From NCBI GenBank assembly GCA_937961455.1, contig CALGNN010000096.1, forward strand, positions 1 to 52,838: a stretch of DNA of 52,838 nucleotides, read 5' to 3'. Of this stretch, positions 37,413 to 46,886 are shown one piece after another (within the stretch, counting starts at the first letter, position 1; every line of letters begins with the position of its first letter). This DNA comes from an uncultured Saprospiraceae bacterium (lineage in GTDB: Bacteria; Bacteroidota; Bacteroidia; Chitinophagales; Saprospiraceae). The position numbers and the translations under genes were made by a program. The notes under the pieces were generated by a model, which worked only from the letters and a program-made list of their open reading frames with translations, was not told the origin of the DNA and searched no databases.

Positions 37413-37431
37413 ACAAAGAATAATTCTTTGT
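37413..37431. repeat. Perfect 19-bp palindrome upstream of tRNA-Ser
   Basis: ACAAAGAAT (37413-37421), a central A, and ATTCTTTGT (37423-37431) form a perfect palindrome between tRNA-Ser and the divergent DUF4442 gene. It may be a regulator site or part of the promoter region. No known motif was recognised. Confidence 0.6.
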
Positions 37432-37469
37432 GCTTTACTTAGACATCCTGTGATGCTTAAAAAGCGAGG

Positions 37470-37477
37470 CAAAAGTA
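37470..37477 (-). promoter_or_regulatory. Candidate -7 element of tRNA-Ser
   Basis: The minus strand reads TACTTTTG at 37477-37470, an exact TAnnTTTG and identical to the pckA -7 element. No TTG was found at the usual -33 distance, so this is tentative. Confidence 0.35.
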
Positions 37478-37557
37478 ATTAAAATAATTCTAGATTATAA
37501 TCATTCTTGAAGAAAAAGATTTTAAATCCGTCAAGACATATTTGCTATCTTTCAAAC

Positions 37558-38040
37558 ATGAATAGATTAGAAAAAACGGTTTCGAAACTTTCTAAATACC
37601 CAAAGGGTGTTTTAAGCTTTGCAATTGGACGTGTTGTGCCATATGTCGGGCATTCAAGCGTCTATTTTGAAGAGATGACTAAAGAAAAAGTGAGAGTGCG
37701 TTTAAAAAATAAAAGGAAGACAAGGAATCATATAAAACAAATTCATGCAGCTGCCATGTTTCTTTTAGCAGAAACTGCAACTGGAATGGTACTAGGAATG
37801 AACATCCCAGATGATAAAATACCATTAATTAAATCCATGGATGTCAAATTTGTAAAGAGATCTACTGGTGCAATGAAAGCAGAGGCTTATTTGCCAAGCG
37901 ATCAATTGGCCTCTATACAAAGTGATGATAAAGGAGAGGTAAGCATTCCAGTAAAAGTATGGGATGAGAAAAATGTAGAACCTATTATATGTGAAGTGTT
38001 ATGGGCATGGATTCCGAAAAATAAAAAGAAAGCCGTTTGA
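37558..38040 (+). CDS. DUF4442 hotdog-fold protein
   Basis: The ATG at 37558 is preferred over a TTG at 37507 because the upstream part is unlike the family and a TATCTTTC, close to the -7 consensus, ends 4 nt before the ATG. The 160-residue product resembles DUF4442 thioesterase-like hotdog proteins (NHIKQIHAAAMFLLAETATGM with a conserved HAAA pattern, about 55-85). Thioesterase activity on a CoA ester is a likely guess. Its TGA overlaps the TTG start of the next gene. Confidence 0.78.
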   Translation: MNRLEKTVSKLSKYPKGVLSFAIGRVVPYVGHSSVYFEEMTKEKVRVRLKNKRKTRNHIKQIHAAAMFLLAETATGMVLGMNIPDDKIPLIKSMDVKFVKRSTGAMKAEAYLPSDQLASIQSDDKGEVSIPVKVWDEKNVEPIICEVLWAWIPKNKKKAV

Positions 38041-39116
38041 ACTTAGATCAAATCTTTAAAGATCTTCGAGTAATCGAATTAGCTAGTGTCCTTGCAGGTC
38101 CCACAGTCGGGACATTTTTTGCTGAATTAGGTGCAGAAGTAATTAAAATAGAAAATAAGAAAACCGGAGGTGATGTCACCAGACAATGGAAGTTAGCGAA
38201 TGAAGCAAAGGATTTAGCTGGATCCTCTTACTATTATTCTGTGAATTGGGGAAAAGAATCTGTGTTTCTAGATCTCAGCATAGCTTCTGACCAAGAGATT
38301 GTATATCAATACATCAAAGAGGCCGATATCGTAATTACAAATTATAAGGCTGGTGCTGCAGAAAAATTAGGAATGGACTACCCTAGCCTTTCAAAAGTAA
38401 ATCCTTCAATCATTTATGGAGCTATCTCAGCCTATGGTCGAGACGATCCACGTCCTGGATATGATGCACTCATTCAAGCAGAGACAGGTTGGATTTCAAT
38501 GAATGGAGAGAAAAATTCTGATGGTGTAAAAATGCCAGTGGCTTTAATGGATATTCTATCAGCGCATCAACTGAAGGAAGGAATATTAATAGCATTGCTA
38601 AACAGAACAAAAACGGGTAAAGGATCGCGAGTAGATGTTTCATTGTTTGATTCTGGTATCGCTGCATTAGCCAACCAAGCTGGAAACTACTTGAATGAGG
38701 GAAAAATCCCCATTCCTAAAGGAAACGAACATCCCAATATAGCGCCTTATGGAGATAGCTTCATAATGGCTGATGGGGAGCGCGTCTTATTAGCGATTGG
38801 AAACGATAGGCAATTTAATGAATTGCTTTCCTTACTAGAATTGGATCATGTGTTAGAGGATGCCAGATACCATTCTAATATTGAAAGAGTGCAAAATAGA
38901 TCATCCCTAATAAGCTTGTTAGCAGAGGCTTTAGCTGTAAGGAAGACTGCATCCTTTTTAGCAAGATGTCATGAACTAAAAATACCCGCTGCTCAAATAA
39001 AGAATCTAGAGGAAATTTTTAGTCAAGCGGAAATGGACGAATATATTTTGGAAAGTATGAATGAGACAGGTGATATTAAAAAAGGAGTGAAAACCATTGG
39101 CTTCAAAATTCAATAG
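38037..39116 (+). CDS. CaiB/BaiF-family (class III) CoA transferase
   Basis: The 359-residue enzyme moves CoA between carboxylic acids. It starts with TTG at 38037, overlapping the DUF4442 stop as TTGA, and the N-terminal DLRVIELASVLAGPTVG and GAEVIKIE are hallmark segments. The aspartate in VALMDILSAHQL, the usual catalytic residue of this family, is present. It lies with TesB and DUF4442 in an acyl-CoA group. The true acyl donor and acceptor cannot be told. Confidence 0.92.
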   Translation: MNLDQIFKDLRVIELASVLAGPTVGTFFAELGAEVIKIENKKTGGDVTRQWKLANEAKDLAGSSYYYSVNWGKESVFLDLSIASDQEIVYQYIKEADIVITNYKAGAAEKLGMDYPSLSKVNPSIIYGAISAYGRDDPRPGYDALIQAETGWISMNGEKNSDGVKMPVALMDILSAHQLKEGILIALLNRTKTGKGSRVDVSLFDSGIAALANQAGNYLNEGKIPIPKGNEHPNIAPYGDSFIMADGERVLLAIGNDRQFNELLSLLELDHVLEDARYHSNIERVQNRSSLISLLAEALAVRKTASFLARCHELKIPAAQIKNLEEIFSQAEMDEYILESMNETGDIKKGVKTIGFKIQ

Positions 39117-39135
39117 TATATCAATTAGGCTAATG

Positions 39136-39169
39136 AAACATGCCACGCTATTTTGAGTGGCATGTTTTT
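39136..39169 (+). terminator. Intrinsic terminator after the CoA-transferase gene
   Basis: An 11-bp stem (39136-39146, AAACATGCCAC, with 39157-39167) has a 10-nt loop and ends in five T (39165-39169). It lies 19 nt after the CoA-transferase stop and 8 bp before the leftward lipoprotein stop, so it may work in both directions. Confidence 0.88.
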
Positions 39170-39177
39170 CTTATACA

Positions 39178-39900
39178 TTAGGAACAATTGCTAATAGCTT
39201 GTCCTACAGAACCAGCTATTGCACCAAAGAGACCGCCCCAACCTGCGCCTGTGATATCTGCATCTGTAACAGAATCATCAATACAATCTAAGAACGAAAC
39301 ATTGTTACCTCCTGTAGAATTCAGCATTTCCCACATTTGATGATGATCATGCCAATATTGATTGCTGTGAATAGCAACATTCACGCTTGAACATAATAGT
39401 TGCTCATCAATGATTCCATGATAGTTATCATACACTTGATGATATAAGGCATCGTCTGGTAAATTGTCTATATCCGTAATTGCAAAAAGATCGTTTAACA
39501 TCTTGTTTGCTTTTCCCTTATACGCAGACCTAAAATCAATGGAAGTATCATTTGCTAAATCTCCAGTGAAACCTAGATCAGATAAAATTGAGACAGCTTC
39601 TTGATTGCTGATGCCAATCTGACTTGCCGTAAACGCAACTATCACTTCTGGATAAACAACTTGACTATAAACTCTATCCCAATCAAATTGATCTCCTAAA
39701 ATCACTTTTTGTTCTTGTGCTAATTCGAGCGCTCTAGCCATTGCATTATTATGGATTACACCCATATTACTGCAATCTTGATTTAGATCTCTATCTGAAC
39801 TTACTGAGCTCGACTTGTTATTTAAGTTAATACTTAGTTCTTGTTTTGTGCAAGATTGAAAGAAGGTAAATAGTGCCACTACAAAGATTAAATTTTTCAT
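39178..39900 (-). CDS. Lipoprotein with C-terminal glycine-zipper-like segment, function unknown
   Basis: The 240-residue product has a hydrophobic signal ending at C17 (FFQSC, an imperfect lipobox). The middle is helical with several polar and aromatic residues and two cysteines. The final 30 residues read DITGAGWGGLFGAIAG followed by SVGQAISNCS, a G/A-rich amphipathic segment similar to membrane-inserting zippers of bacteriocin-like and other Bacteroidota proteins. No domain was recognised. It lies 120 bp downstream of the cytochrome-type operon on the same strand but is separate enough to have its own promoter. Confidence 0.6.
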   Translation of the reverse strand: MKNLIFVVALFTFFQSCTKQELSINLNNKSSSVSSDRDLNQDCSNMGVIHNNAMARALELAQEQKVILGDQFDWDRVYSQVVYPEVIVAFTASQIGISNQEAVSILSDLGFTGDLANDTSIDFRSAYKGKANKMLNDLFAITDIDNLPDDALYHQVYDNYHGIIDEQLLCSSVNVAIHSNQYWHDHHQMWEMLNSTGGNNVSFLDCIDDSVTDADITGAGWGGLFGAIAGSVGQAISNCS

Positions 39901-40020
39901 TTTTTCGCTTAAAAGATTATTTAAATTTTGGCAAAAATCATTTCTCGCCTATTCGTTCATTAATCTCTTGTCCGAAAAAAAGGACACAATTTTTTTTTAA
40001 ATATTTATCTGCGACTCAAT

Positions 40021-42210
40021 TTAATTGTCGCTTAGAAGCAAGTATTGCTCAGTAAACATTTCGTTATTATCCTCCAATTCTTTTCTGATACTGGTGACCA
40101 TTTCCGTTTTAACTGAGGTAGGTGTTTTAGAAAAAGCATTAGAAATATAACTGCACATATTTGCAATCATTTCATCTGTGATATCCTCATTATGTTTTAT
40201 TCCTGGCATGACTGTCGGAAAGTCAACTTTTCTTCCAGCAATAGTTATTGGACCTTGTAATCCGTTGAGTATTACTTTTATTACATGTTCTGCGCCAGCA
40301 TCTACGATCGCTGCTTCCAATAAAGATGGCGCCAACTGTTCCTTCCCTTCGCCGCCCATGCCGTGACAAGAGGCGCAATAAATATTAAAATGATCTCTAC
40401 CTACAGTCTTGTCATCTTTAGAAAAAGCATTTGCTTCTTTATGAGTAAAATGCTTGTTATCCTCTTTTTTATTTTCCATTACCTGACGGACTAAGGATTT
40501 GAACTTTTCATTAGATCTTTTGTCTGCGATAGCTAACAAAAAACTCACATCATCAGAACCAGATATTAAATGCTCAAAAAGGATTTCATCTTCTGGGTAT
40601 GCCTCCAATAAATTAGAAGCGATCCGCTCATCCATTTTGAGTTTTGAACTAACTGAAGCCAACTCCCATCTTAATAATGGGATGCTGTAATCAACTTTTG
40701 CGAGCTGGTTTATAAGTCGAGATGAGTACGGAAAACGAGAAGAAAGTTTAATTGCATGAGCTTTCCTATTAGTTCCTTTAAGTTGTAATACTTCAGAAAG
40801 CAAATCCCCACTTAGTGCCTTCATTCCTTCCAAAGTCCAAAGTGCATGAATGGCTGGAATTTCATTTTCAGACTTTGCTAAATCTTCTAGCTGAGAGATT
40901 AAGGATGTGTCATTCAGATCAATTAAAAATGACTGGGATTTATCTCTAATCCAACCATTATTATCATTCAACGCTTGAATCAGACCATTCCCATCTAATG
41001 GATCTAAGGTAAAATTCGATTGTGGTGTATCAGAAGATTTAAGTCTTAAAATTCTTCCTTGATTATAAATGGTATCTAAGTTATGTTTTTCGATTAATCC
41101 TTTTAGATAGGTAGTCATATAAACTTTGTGTTGTATAATGCCTCTATGCATATCAACAATATATAGATTACCATCTGGGCCATTGTACAAATTTACTGGA
41201 CGAAAACCTTCATCAGTACTAGCTATAAATTCTTTGCCATCATAGGCATTCTTCGCCTCAATCATGCCACCATCTTCATTTATGAATACCCGCTTCACAG
41301 CATTGGCTTCTGGAACTGCAATAAATCCATTCCCTTTAAATTCAGGACCTAAGTTTTCAGATCTCAAAATTACTGGGCCACATACTGACGTAATTTTTTG
41401 TAACACACCATTTTCATCAAGCATCCCATCCATATAACCTCTATTAACCATTGTAGGCTGAAGCGGAAATACTGAGCGATCTTTCATTGCCCAAAAAGAG
41501 GTGGTTTTTGATTGATGTAGATATGGGTTTTCACTACTAGAATTGGGAAGTGTCAAATCAGCATACAATGCATTAGAATTATCATTGCAATACAATCTTC
41601 CGTAGTCATCTTTACTTAAGCCCCATTGTCCTCGAAATGCAGTAGGTTCAATTAGCCATTCATTATCTATTCTGCGATAGCGTTTATGAGCTTTGGCAGA
41701 ATATATCCAATTATCAATGTTTAATGTAAGAGCGTTCGCCTGATGTTCTATATTGCCACCTACTGCATAGTTTGCATCGACAATTTCCTTTTTGGTGATT
41801 TGATCATTTTCAACTTTTGCAAAATATAAAAAAGGCGGTTCAGCATATAATATTCCACCATATACTAAGCAGAAAGCTCTCGCTTGTTTCAATTCATCTA
41901 GAAAAACTTTATGTTTCTCCATGTATCCATCACCGTCTTCATCTTCTAGTATAAGTATCCTCCCTACAGCTTTGTCCTCTCCCTCTCCATGAATGTTGGG
42001 CATATATCCGGGCATTTCTAAAACCCAGGCTCTTCCTTTTTCATCAAACTGCATGGCGACAGGTGCGTTTAATACCGGTTCAGCAGCTACCAACTCAAGT
42101 TCTAAATCTTCGGCTATTTTATATTGTGAAAAATCAATCTGCACTCCTGCCTCTTTCTTAGAACAAGAAAAACAATTGAATATTAATAAAATGCAAATAA
42201 GCCTTTTCAA
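40021..42210 (-). CDS. PVC-type membrane-bound dehydrogenase-like lipoprotein with cytochrome c domain
   Basis: The 729-residue protein starts with TTG at 42210, one base after the upstream stop. It has a lipoprotein signal with C16 (NCFSC), a beta-propeller of the TIGR02604 type (about 25-390, with FDEKGRAWVLEMPGY and LEDEDGDGYMEKH), a HEAT-like helical region (about 400-590), and a C-terminal class I cytochrome c with C612-A-S-C615-H616 and a MPGIKH methionine candidate. It probably oxidises sugars in the periplasm and passes electrons to the respiratory chain. It is the last gene of an operon with a symporter and a DUF1080 lipoprotein. Confidence 0.87.
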   Translation of the reverse strand: MKRLICILLIFNCFSCSKKEAGVQIDFSQYKIAEDLELELVAAEPVLNAPVAMQFDEKGRAWVLEMPGYMPNIHGEGEDKAVGRILILEDEDGDGYMEKHKVFLDELKQARAFCLVYGGILYAEPPFLYFAKVENDQITKKEIVDANYAVGGNIEHQANALTLNIDNWIYSAKAHKRYRRIDNEWLIEPTAFRGQWGLSKDDYGRLYCNDNSNALYADLTLPNSSSENPYLHQSKTTSFWAMKDRSVFPLQPTMVNRGYMDGMLDENGVLQKITSVCGPVILRSENLGPEFKGNGFIAVPEANAVKRVFINEDGGMIEAKNAYDGKEFIASTDEGFRPVNLYNGPDGNLYIVDMHRGIIQHKVYMTTYLKGLIEKHNLDTIYNQGRILRLKSSDTPQSNFTLDPLDGNGLIQALNDNNGWIRDKSQSFLIDLNDTSLISQLEDLAKSENEIPAIHALWTLEGMKALSGDLLSEVLQLKGTNRKAHAIKLSSRFPYSSRLINQLAKVDYSIPLLRWELASVSSKLKMDERIASNLLEAYPEDEILFEHLISGSDDVSFLLAIADKRSNEKFKSLVRQVMENKKEDNKHFTHKEANAFSKDDKTVGRDHFNIYCASCHGMGGEGKEQLAPSLLEAAIVDAGAEHVIKVILNGLQGPITIAGRKVDFPTVMPGIKHNEDITDEMIANMCSYISNAFSKTPTSVKTEMVTSIRKELEDNNEMFTEQYLLLSDN

Positions 42211-42211
42211 A

Positions 42212-43441
42212 TTATAGTTCTTTTATTTTAATATTTCTAATGGATATCTCCCCTTGCTGGTTAAATATTTTAATTGGCGCTTTTGATAAACTGTGTTCTA
42301 ATTCTTCTTCTATCATTTTCTCCCCATTAAGCCAGTGTTCCACTTTATTATTCAGGACGATAATTCTTAATTGATTATAGTTTCCATCGCCTTTATATTG
42401 AACCCCTCTATTTTCTATGGACAAATTTACTGGATCAATTTGAGATCCTAAACCTCCTAAAACCAATTGATCATCCTTACGAATATTCGTAAGATTGAAG
42501 GCTAATGTTTCTGTAGCTTCTTTATATAAAACAGCTCCAATGGTGTTTTCAGATAAGGCAAAATCCATTTCTAAAATATAATTTTCAAAAGCTGAATCTG
42601 TAAGAACTTCACCCAACGCTGCTCCCTCATTAACCACAGACTTTAAAGCCCCATTTTCTACAGACCAATCAGTGCTTGCACTCCACCCTTCCATATTTTT
42701 ACCATTCCATAGTAAAGTCCATTGATTTTCCATTTCATAATCTGAAAGCTCATTGGCCAAAAAACTAATGGGTTCTGCGTGATGACTTTCAATGTAACTG
42801 GAGCGATCAAATAAATCAGTACTTATTTTGATATTTTTCCATTTGATTTCTTTACCCGCATCTTCATCCTTGTAAATGGCATGTACTTGCAAACCAATGA
42901 ATCCTTCTTTAGTTTGATCATCAATTATGTGCGCTGCTGGAACATCATTTACCCAAGTATAAATGTGATTCCCCATAGCTTCCACTCGAAAGTGATTCCA
43001 TGCTCCTTTTTTGAATGCAGATCTGGCTTCTTGATTCCTTGACAAGGGATATAACCACGCCCTGCGACCTTCATCATATATGCCGCCTGAATAAGCTCGA
43101 TTTGATGGGTCCAATTCTACTTGGTAACCAAAAACACGGCCCTCATCATTTATCTCAGATCTAATTTGAACACCGGAATTTATCGCTGGATCTACCCAGA
43201 CGTCGTAGCTAAGGATAAAATCTCCAAATTTTTCTTTGGAACATAAAAATGTATTTGGAGTACCGCTTTTAGTAAGTCCAGTGACAACTCCATCTTCTAT
43301 GGAATAATGAGCGGTCCCTGATTTAACTTCCCAATTTTCTAATGAGTCATTAGCGATTAAATCCTCCCAAATGGCTTCTCTCTGACAAGAGCTTAAAATC
43401 ATGGTGATGATAAATAAACATGGTGCAATTCTAATTATCAT
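42212..43441 (-). CDS. Lipoprotein with two DUF1080 (3-keto-disaccharide hydrolase) domains
   Basis: The 409-residue lipoprotein (C19 in ILSSC) carries two DUF1080 domains in tandem (about 25-205 and 240-408), with typical segments GVQIRSEIND, WNHFRVEA and LWNGKNMEGW. This family includes enzymes that cleave 3-keto-glycosides. The first copy keeps more of the family's conserved residues than the second, as seen by eye. It begins 5 nt after the symporter stop and ends 1 nt before the dehydrogenase TTG, so the three genes are co-translated. Confidence 0.88.
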   Translation of the reverse strand: MIIRIAPCLFIITMILSSCQREAIWEDLIANDSLENWEVKSGTAHYSIEDGVVTGLTKSGTPNTFLCSKEKFGDFILSYDVWVDPAINSGVQIRSEINDEGRVFGYQVELDPSNRAYSGGIYDEGRRAWLYPLSRNQEARSAFKKGAWNHFRVEAMGNHIYTWVNDVPAAHIIDDQTKEGFIGLQVHAIYKDEDAGKEIKWKNIKISTDLFDRSSYIESHHAEPISFLANELSDYEMENQWTLLWNGKNMEGWSASTDWSVENGALKSVVNEGAALGEVLTDSAFENYILEMDFALSENTIGAVLYKEATETLAFNLTNIRKDDQLVLGGLGSQIDPVNLSIENRGVQYKGDGNYNQLRIIVLNNKVEHWLNGEKMIEEELEHSLSKAPIKIFNQQGEISIRNIKIKEL

Positions 43442-43446
43442 ATTTC

Positions 43447-45063
43447 TTATCCTGTAAAGTAAGCGAGTATACTAATGATGACCACTGCAAGCAATACAGA
43501 AATCGCTAAATCAATTTTACTATAGCTCTCCTTATTAGCTTCACGTTGCTTCTCTGAAACTGTCCCAAGGGTCAATCCAGAAAGTTGCACCTCATCAGGA
43601 GCAGGTGTCAACAAGCTCACAACTACACAAACTACGCAGCATGCAAGGAACATAAATATGGCAATGTGTGAAAAATTGATACTGGCATAGTAGGCCATTA
43701 TGCCTCCTCCATCTTTGAAGGATAATTCAGCAATAATTCTCAAAGTACCCAGTATTAATCCAAAGAATAAAGTGGCAATAGCACCTTGTGCATTAATTCT
43801 TTTCCAAAGGATGCCAAGCAAAAAAACCGTAGTAATTGGTGGAGCAATATAAGCTTGAACACTTTGCAGATATTGATATAAAACACCACCACCAATACGT
43901 TGCATAATAGGGATCCATATCATACCAATTATCACGATAAATCCAGTTGCCCATTTTCCAATATTTACCAATCGCTTCTCTGGGCTATCTGGATAAAGCT
44001 TCTTAAAAATATCAACAGTAAATAAGGTTGAAGCGGAATTAAAAACAGAAGCTAATGAACTCATTAATGCCGCCATTAACCCACCTGCAACTAGCCCTTT
44101 CAGACCTGCAGGTAAAAGATATTCTACTAAAGCTGGAAAAGCATTGTCAGGCTTATCCAAAGGCATAAGACCTTTAACGCTCAAGCCATAGGCTATGATT
44201 CCTGGAATTAAGAAAATGAAAATGGGGAGTATTTTAAGATAGGCACCAAAAATGGCACCTCTTCTTCCTATTTGTATATTATGAGCTGCCAAGGTTCGTT
44301 GAACAATGTATTGGTCTGTGCACCAATACCATATACCAACAATGGTTCCACCAAAGAGTAATCCAGTCCATGGGAAATCTGGATCTGTTGCTGGCCTCCA
44401 CATATCAAAATGATCAGGTCCAACCGTAGCTTTTAATTCCGACCATCCACCTATTGCATCAAAACCTAAATAGGTAATAATTAGCGAGCCTACAATCAAA
44501 ACAACGGTTTGCAATGCCTCTGTATAGACAACGGCCCTCATCCCACCTAGTATGGTATAGGCTCCAGTCACAAAAACTGTAATAAATGCGCCTTGCCAAA
44601 AGCTTAAACCTATCAATTCAGATACGACAACACCTCCAGCATAAATGGTAACTGACACTTTAGTTAATACGTATCCAAAAATGGAAAATATAGAAAGGAA
44701 CCACCTAGATCTTGCATCAAATCTTTTCTCTAAAAATTCAGGCATCGTAAAAACACCTGCTCGCATATAAAAAGGTAAAAAGAGCCAACCTAATAATAGC
44801 ACAATCCATGCATGCAATTCGTAATGAGCCAAAGGCATCCCAGAATCTGCTCCAGTACCAGCTAAGCCAACTACATGTTCAGAACCAATATTAGATGCAA
44901 AAATGGAAGCACCAATTACAAACCAACCAACATTCTTTCCTGCTAAAAAATAATCTTCAGTAGTATTGTTTTTTTGCAAAATCACCCAGATAGCAACGGC
45001 AAACAAAGCACCGAAATAAAGTATTAATACAACCCAATCAAGGGTTACCAGACTGTTTTCCAT
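43447..45063 (-). CDS. SSS-family sodium/solute (sugar-like) symporter
   Basis: The 538-residue protein has about 14 transmembrane helices and begins with the N-terminal LDWVVLILYFGALFAVAIWV segment and EDYFLAGKNVGWFVIGASIFASNIGSEH, which are typical of the sodium/glucose-like branch of the SSS family. It probably imports sugars released by the two downstream gene products. It is the first gene of the three-gene operon; the promoter between 45064 and the pckA promoter was not identified. Confidence 0.92.
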   Translation of the reverse strand: MENSLVTLDWVVLILYFGALFAVAIWVILQKNNTTEDYFLAGKNVGWFVIGASIFASNIGSEHVVGLAGTGADSGMPLAHYELHAWIVLLLGWLFLPFYMRAGVFTMPEFLEKRFDARSRWFLSIFSIFGYVLTKVSVTIYAGGVVVSELIGLSFWQGAFITVFVTGAYTILGGMRAVVYTEALQTVVLIVGSLIITYLGFDAIGGWSELKATVGPDHFDMWRPATDPDFPWTGLLFGGTIVGIWYWCTDQYIVQRTLAAHNIQIGRRGAIFGAYLKILPIFIFLIPGIIAYGLSVKGLMPLDKPDNAFPALVEYLLPAGLKGLVAGGLMAALMSSLASVFNSASTLFTVDIFKKLYPDSPEKRLVNIGKWATGFIVIIGMIWIPIMQRIGGGVLYQYLQSVQAYIAPPITTVFLLGILWKRINAQGAIATLFFGLILGTLRIIAELSFKDGGGIMAYYASINFSHIAIFMFLACCVVCVVVSLLTPAPDEVQLSGLTLGTVSEKQREANKESYSKIDLAISVLLAVVIISILAYFTG

Positions 45064-45213
45064 TTAGTTTATTTTGTTTCAATAGTATAAAAGAAAGAAT
45101 TCTTTGCGTTAATCGTAAAAATAGCACACATAATATTTCAAAAATGCCTAAAAAGACATAGAATCTTTAGATGCTAAGCTCCAACAAAAAAATTAGATAT
45201 TTATTTAATATGA

Positions 45214-45245
45214 TTGATGTTCAACTAATAAAATTCCTACTTTTG
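45214..45245 (+). promoter_or_regulatory. Promoter of pckA
   Basis: TTG at 45214-45216 and TACTTTTG at 45238-45245 are separated by 21 nt, matching the Bacteroidota -33/-7 consensus. Transcription should start near 45250, giving a 5' leader of about 65 nt before the pckA ATG. Confidence 0.7.
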
Positions 45246-45314
45246 CACTTTAATAATTCAATGAACTGCACATTATTAAACTTTCTGAGAATTCATCAGA
45301 AATGAAATCAAACA

Positions 45315-46886
45315 ATGATAAAAAGTACTAACAATCACAATTTACAGCCTGCTGTATTGGTTGAAAAAACCATTGCAAATGGTCAAGGAAAGATGAGCAA
45401 TACGGGCGCTTTAGTTATTAATACTGGCACCTTTACTGGACGCTCTCCACAAGATCGATTTATCGTAAAAGATGACATAACTAAGGATACGGTTGATTGG
45501 GGAGCCATCAATATTCCAATTGATCAAGAAAGCTATCAAAAGCTTTATGAAAAAATGATTAATTACGCTAATGGATGTGAAGAAATCTATTCGCGTGATG
45601 CTTATGCTTGTGCGAGTGTTAAATATCGACTTAATGTGAGAGTTCATACAGAGTATCCATGGCAAAACATGTTTGCTTATAATATGTTTCTTCGACCATC
45701 TAGTAAAGAATTAGCAACATTTTCTCCAGACTGGGAAGTATTTGCATTTCCGACTGTGACTGCAGATCCAAGCATTCACAATACACGTCAAGAGAACTTT
45801 GCCATTATCAATTTTACAGAGAAAAAAATTATCATTGGAGGGACTGCTTACACTGGTGAAATTAAGAAAGGAATATTTTCAGTTTTAAACTATGTCTTGC
45901 CTACTAATAACAATATTCTTTCGATGCACTGTTCAGCAAATGTAGGTGCTAGTGGTGATACGGCTTTATTTTTTGGATTATCTGGGACAGGTAAAACAAC
46001 CCTTTCTAATGATCCAGAAAGAAGACTTATTGGTGATGATGAACATGGCTGGGCCACCTCAAGTGTATTCAATTTTGAAGGTGGTTGTTATGCAAAAACC
46101 ATTGATCTTTCAGCAAACAAAGAACCTCAAATTTTTGCTGCAATAAAATTTGGTGCTATTCTGGAAAATATAGGTTTTCAAGAAGATGGATGTACGCCTG
46201 ATTATAGCGATGTAAGCATCACGCAAAATACTAGAGTGAGTTATCCGATTTATCATATAGATAACATTATGTATAAATCTAGAGGAGACTTGCCAGAGAA
46301 TATTTTCTTTTTGACCTGCGATGCTTTTGGAGTGCTGCCTCCTATTTCAAAATTAACTAAAGAGCAAGCTATGTATCACTTCATTAGTGGTTACACTGCA
46401 AAGATTGCCGGAACAGAAGTTGGTATCACTGAACCAAAAGCCACATTTTCTGCTTGCTTTGGCGCACCTTTCTTACCCTTACATGCAACTAAGTATGCAA
46501 AAATATTAGGTGAGAAAATTGATGCAGGATCAAAAATTGGAGATGGAAAAATTAATGTTTGGTTAATTAATACAGGCTGGACAGGTGGATCTTTTGGTGA
46601 GGGTTCACGAATTGAATTGTCTTATACAAGAGCCATGATTAAAGCAGCACTTAATGGGAAATTAAATAAAGTCGAATATCAGAACTTAGACTTATTTAAT
46701 CTGGCAATACCTACTGAATGCCCAGATGTTCCAAATGCCATACTAAATCCAAGGCCTACTTGGAGGAATGGAGAAGATTATGATAAAGTGGCCTTAAACT
46801 TAGCCAATTTATTTATTGACAATTTCAAAGATTTTGAAGCAGAAGCTGATCCGAAGATAACTGCAGCCGGACCTCAACTTTCATAA
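45315..46886 (+). CDS. pckA: Phosphoenolpyruvate carboxykinase (ATP)
   Basis: The 523-residue enzyme converts oxaloacetate and ATP to PEP for gluconeogenesis in the cytoplasm. The P-loop G221-LSGTGKTT-229, the IGDDEHGW metal segment, the FEGGCYAKTIDLS active-site stretch and TGRSPQDRF near residue 40 are intact. Length matches the ATP-dependent family. The stop is directly followed by the DUF983 GTG start, so both genes are likely on one transcript. Confidence 0.97.
   Translation: MIKSTNNHNLQPAVLVEKTIANGQGKMSNTGALVINTGTFTGRSPQDRFIVKDDITKDTVDWGAINIPIDQESYQKLYEKMINYANGCEEIYSRDAYACASVKYRLNVRVHTEYPWQNMFAYNMFLRPSSKELATFSPDWEVFAFPTVTADPSIHNTRQENFAIINFTEKKIIIGGTAYTGEIKKGIFSVLNYVLPTNNNILSMHCSANVGASGDTALFFGLSGTGKTTLSNDPERRLIGDDEHGWATSSVFNFEGGCYAKTIDLSANKEPQIFAAIKFGAILENIGFQEDGCTPDYSDVSITQNTRVSYPIYHIDNIMYKSRGDLPENIFFLTCDAFGVLPPISKLTKEQAMYHFISGYTAKIAGTEVGITEPKATFSACFGAPFLPLHATKYAKILGEKIDAGSKIGDGKINVWLINTGWTGGSFGEGSRIELSYTRAMIKAALNGKLNKVEYQNLDLFNLAIPTECPDVPNAILNPRPTWRNGEDYDKVALNLANLFIDNFKDFEAEADPKITAAGPQLS

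Noticed and set aside
45411-45665. 84-codon minus-strand ORF inside pckA
   Set aside because: Antisense shadow of a conserved enzyme gene.
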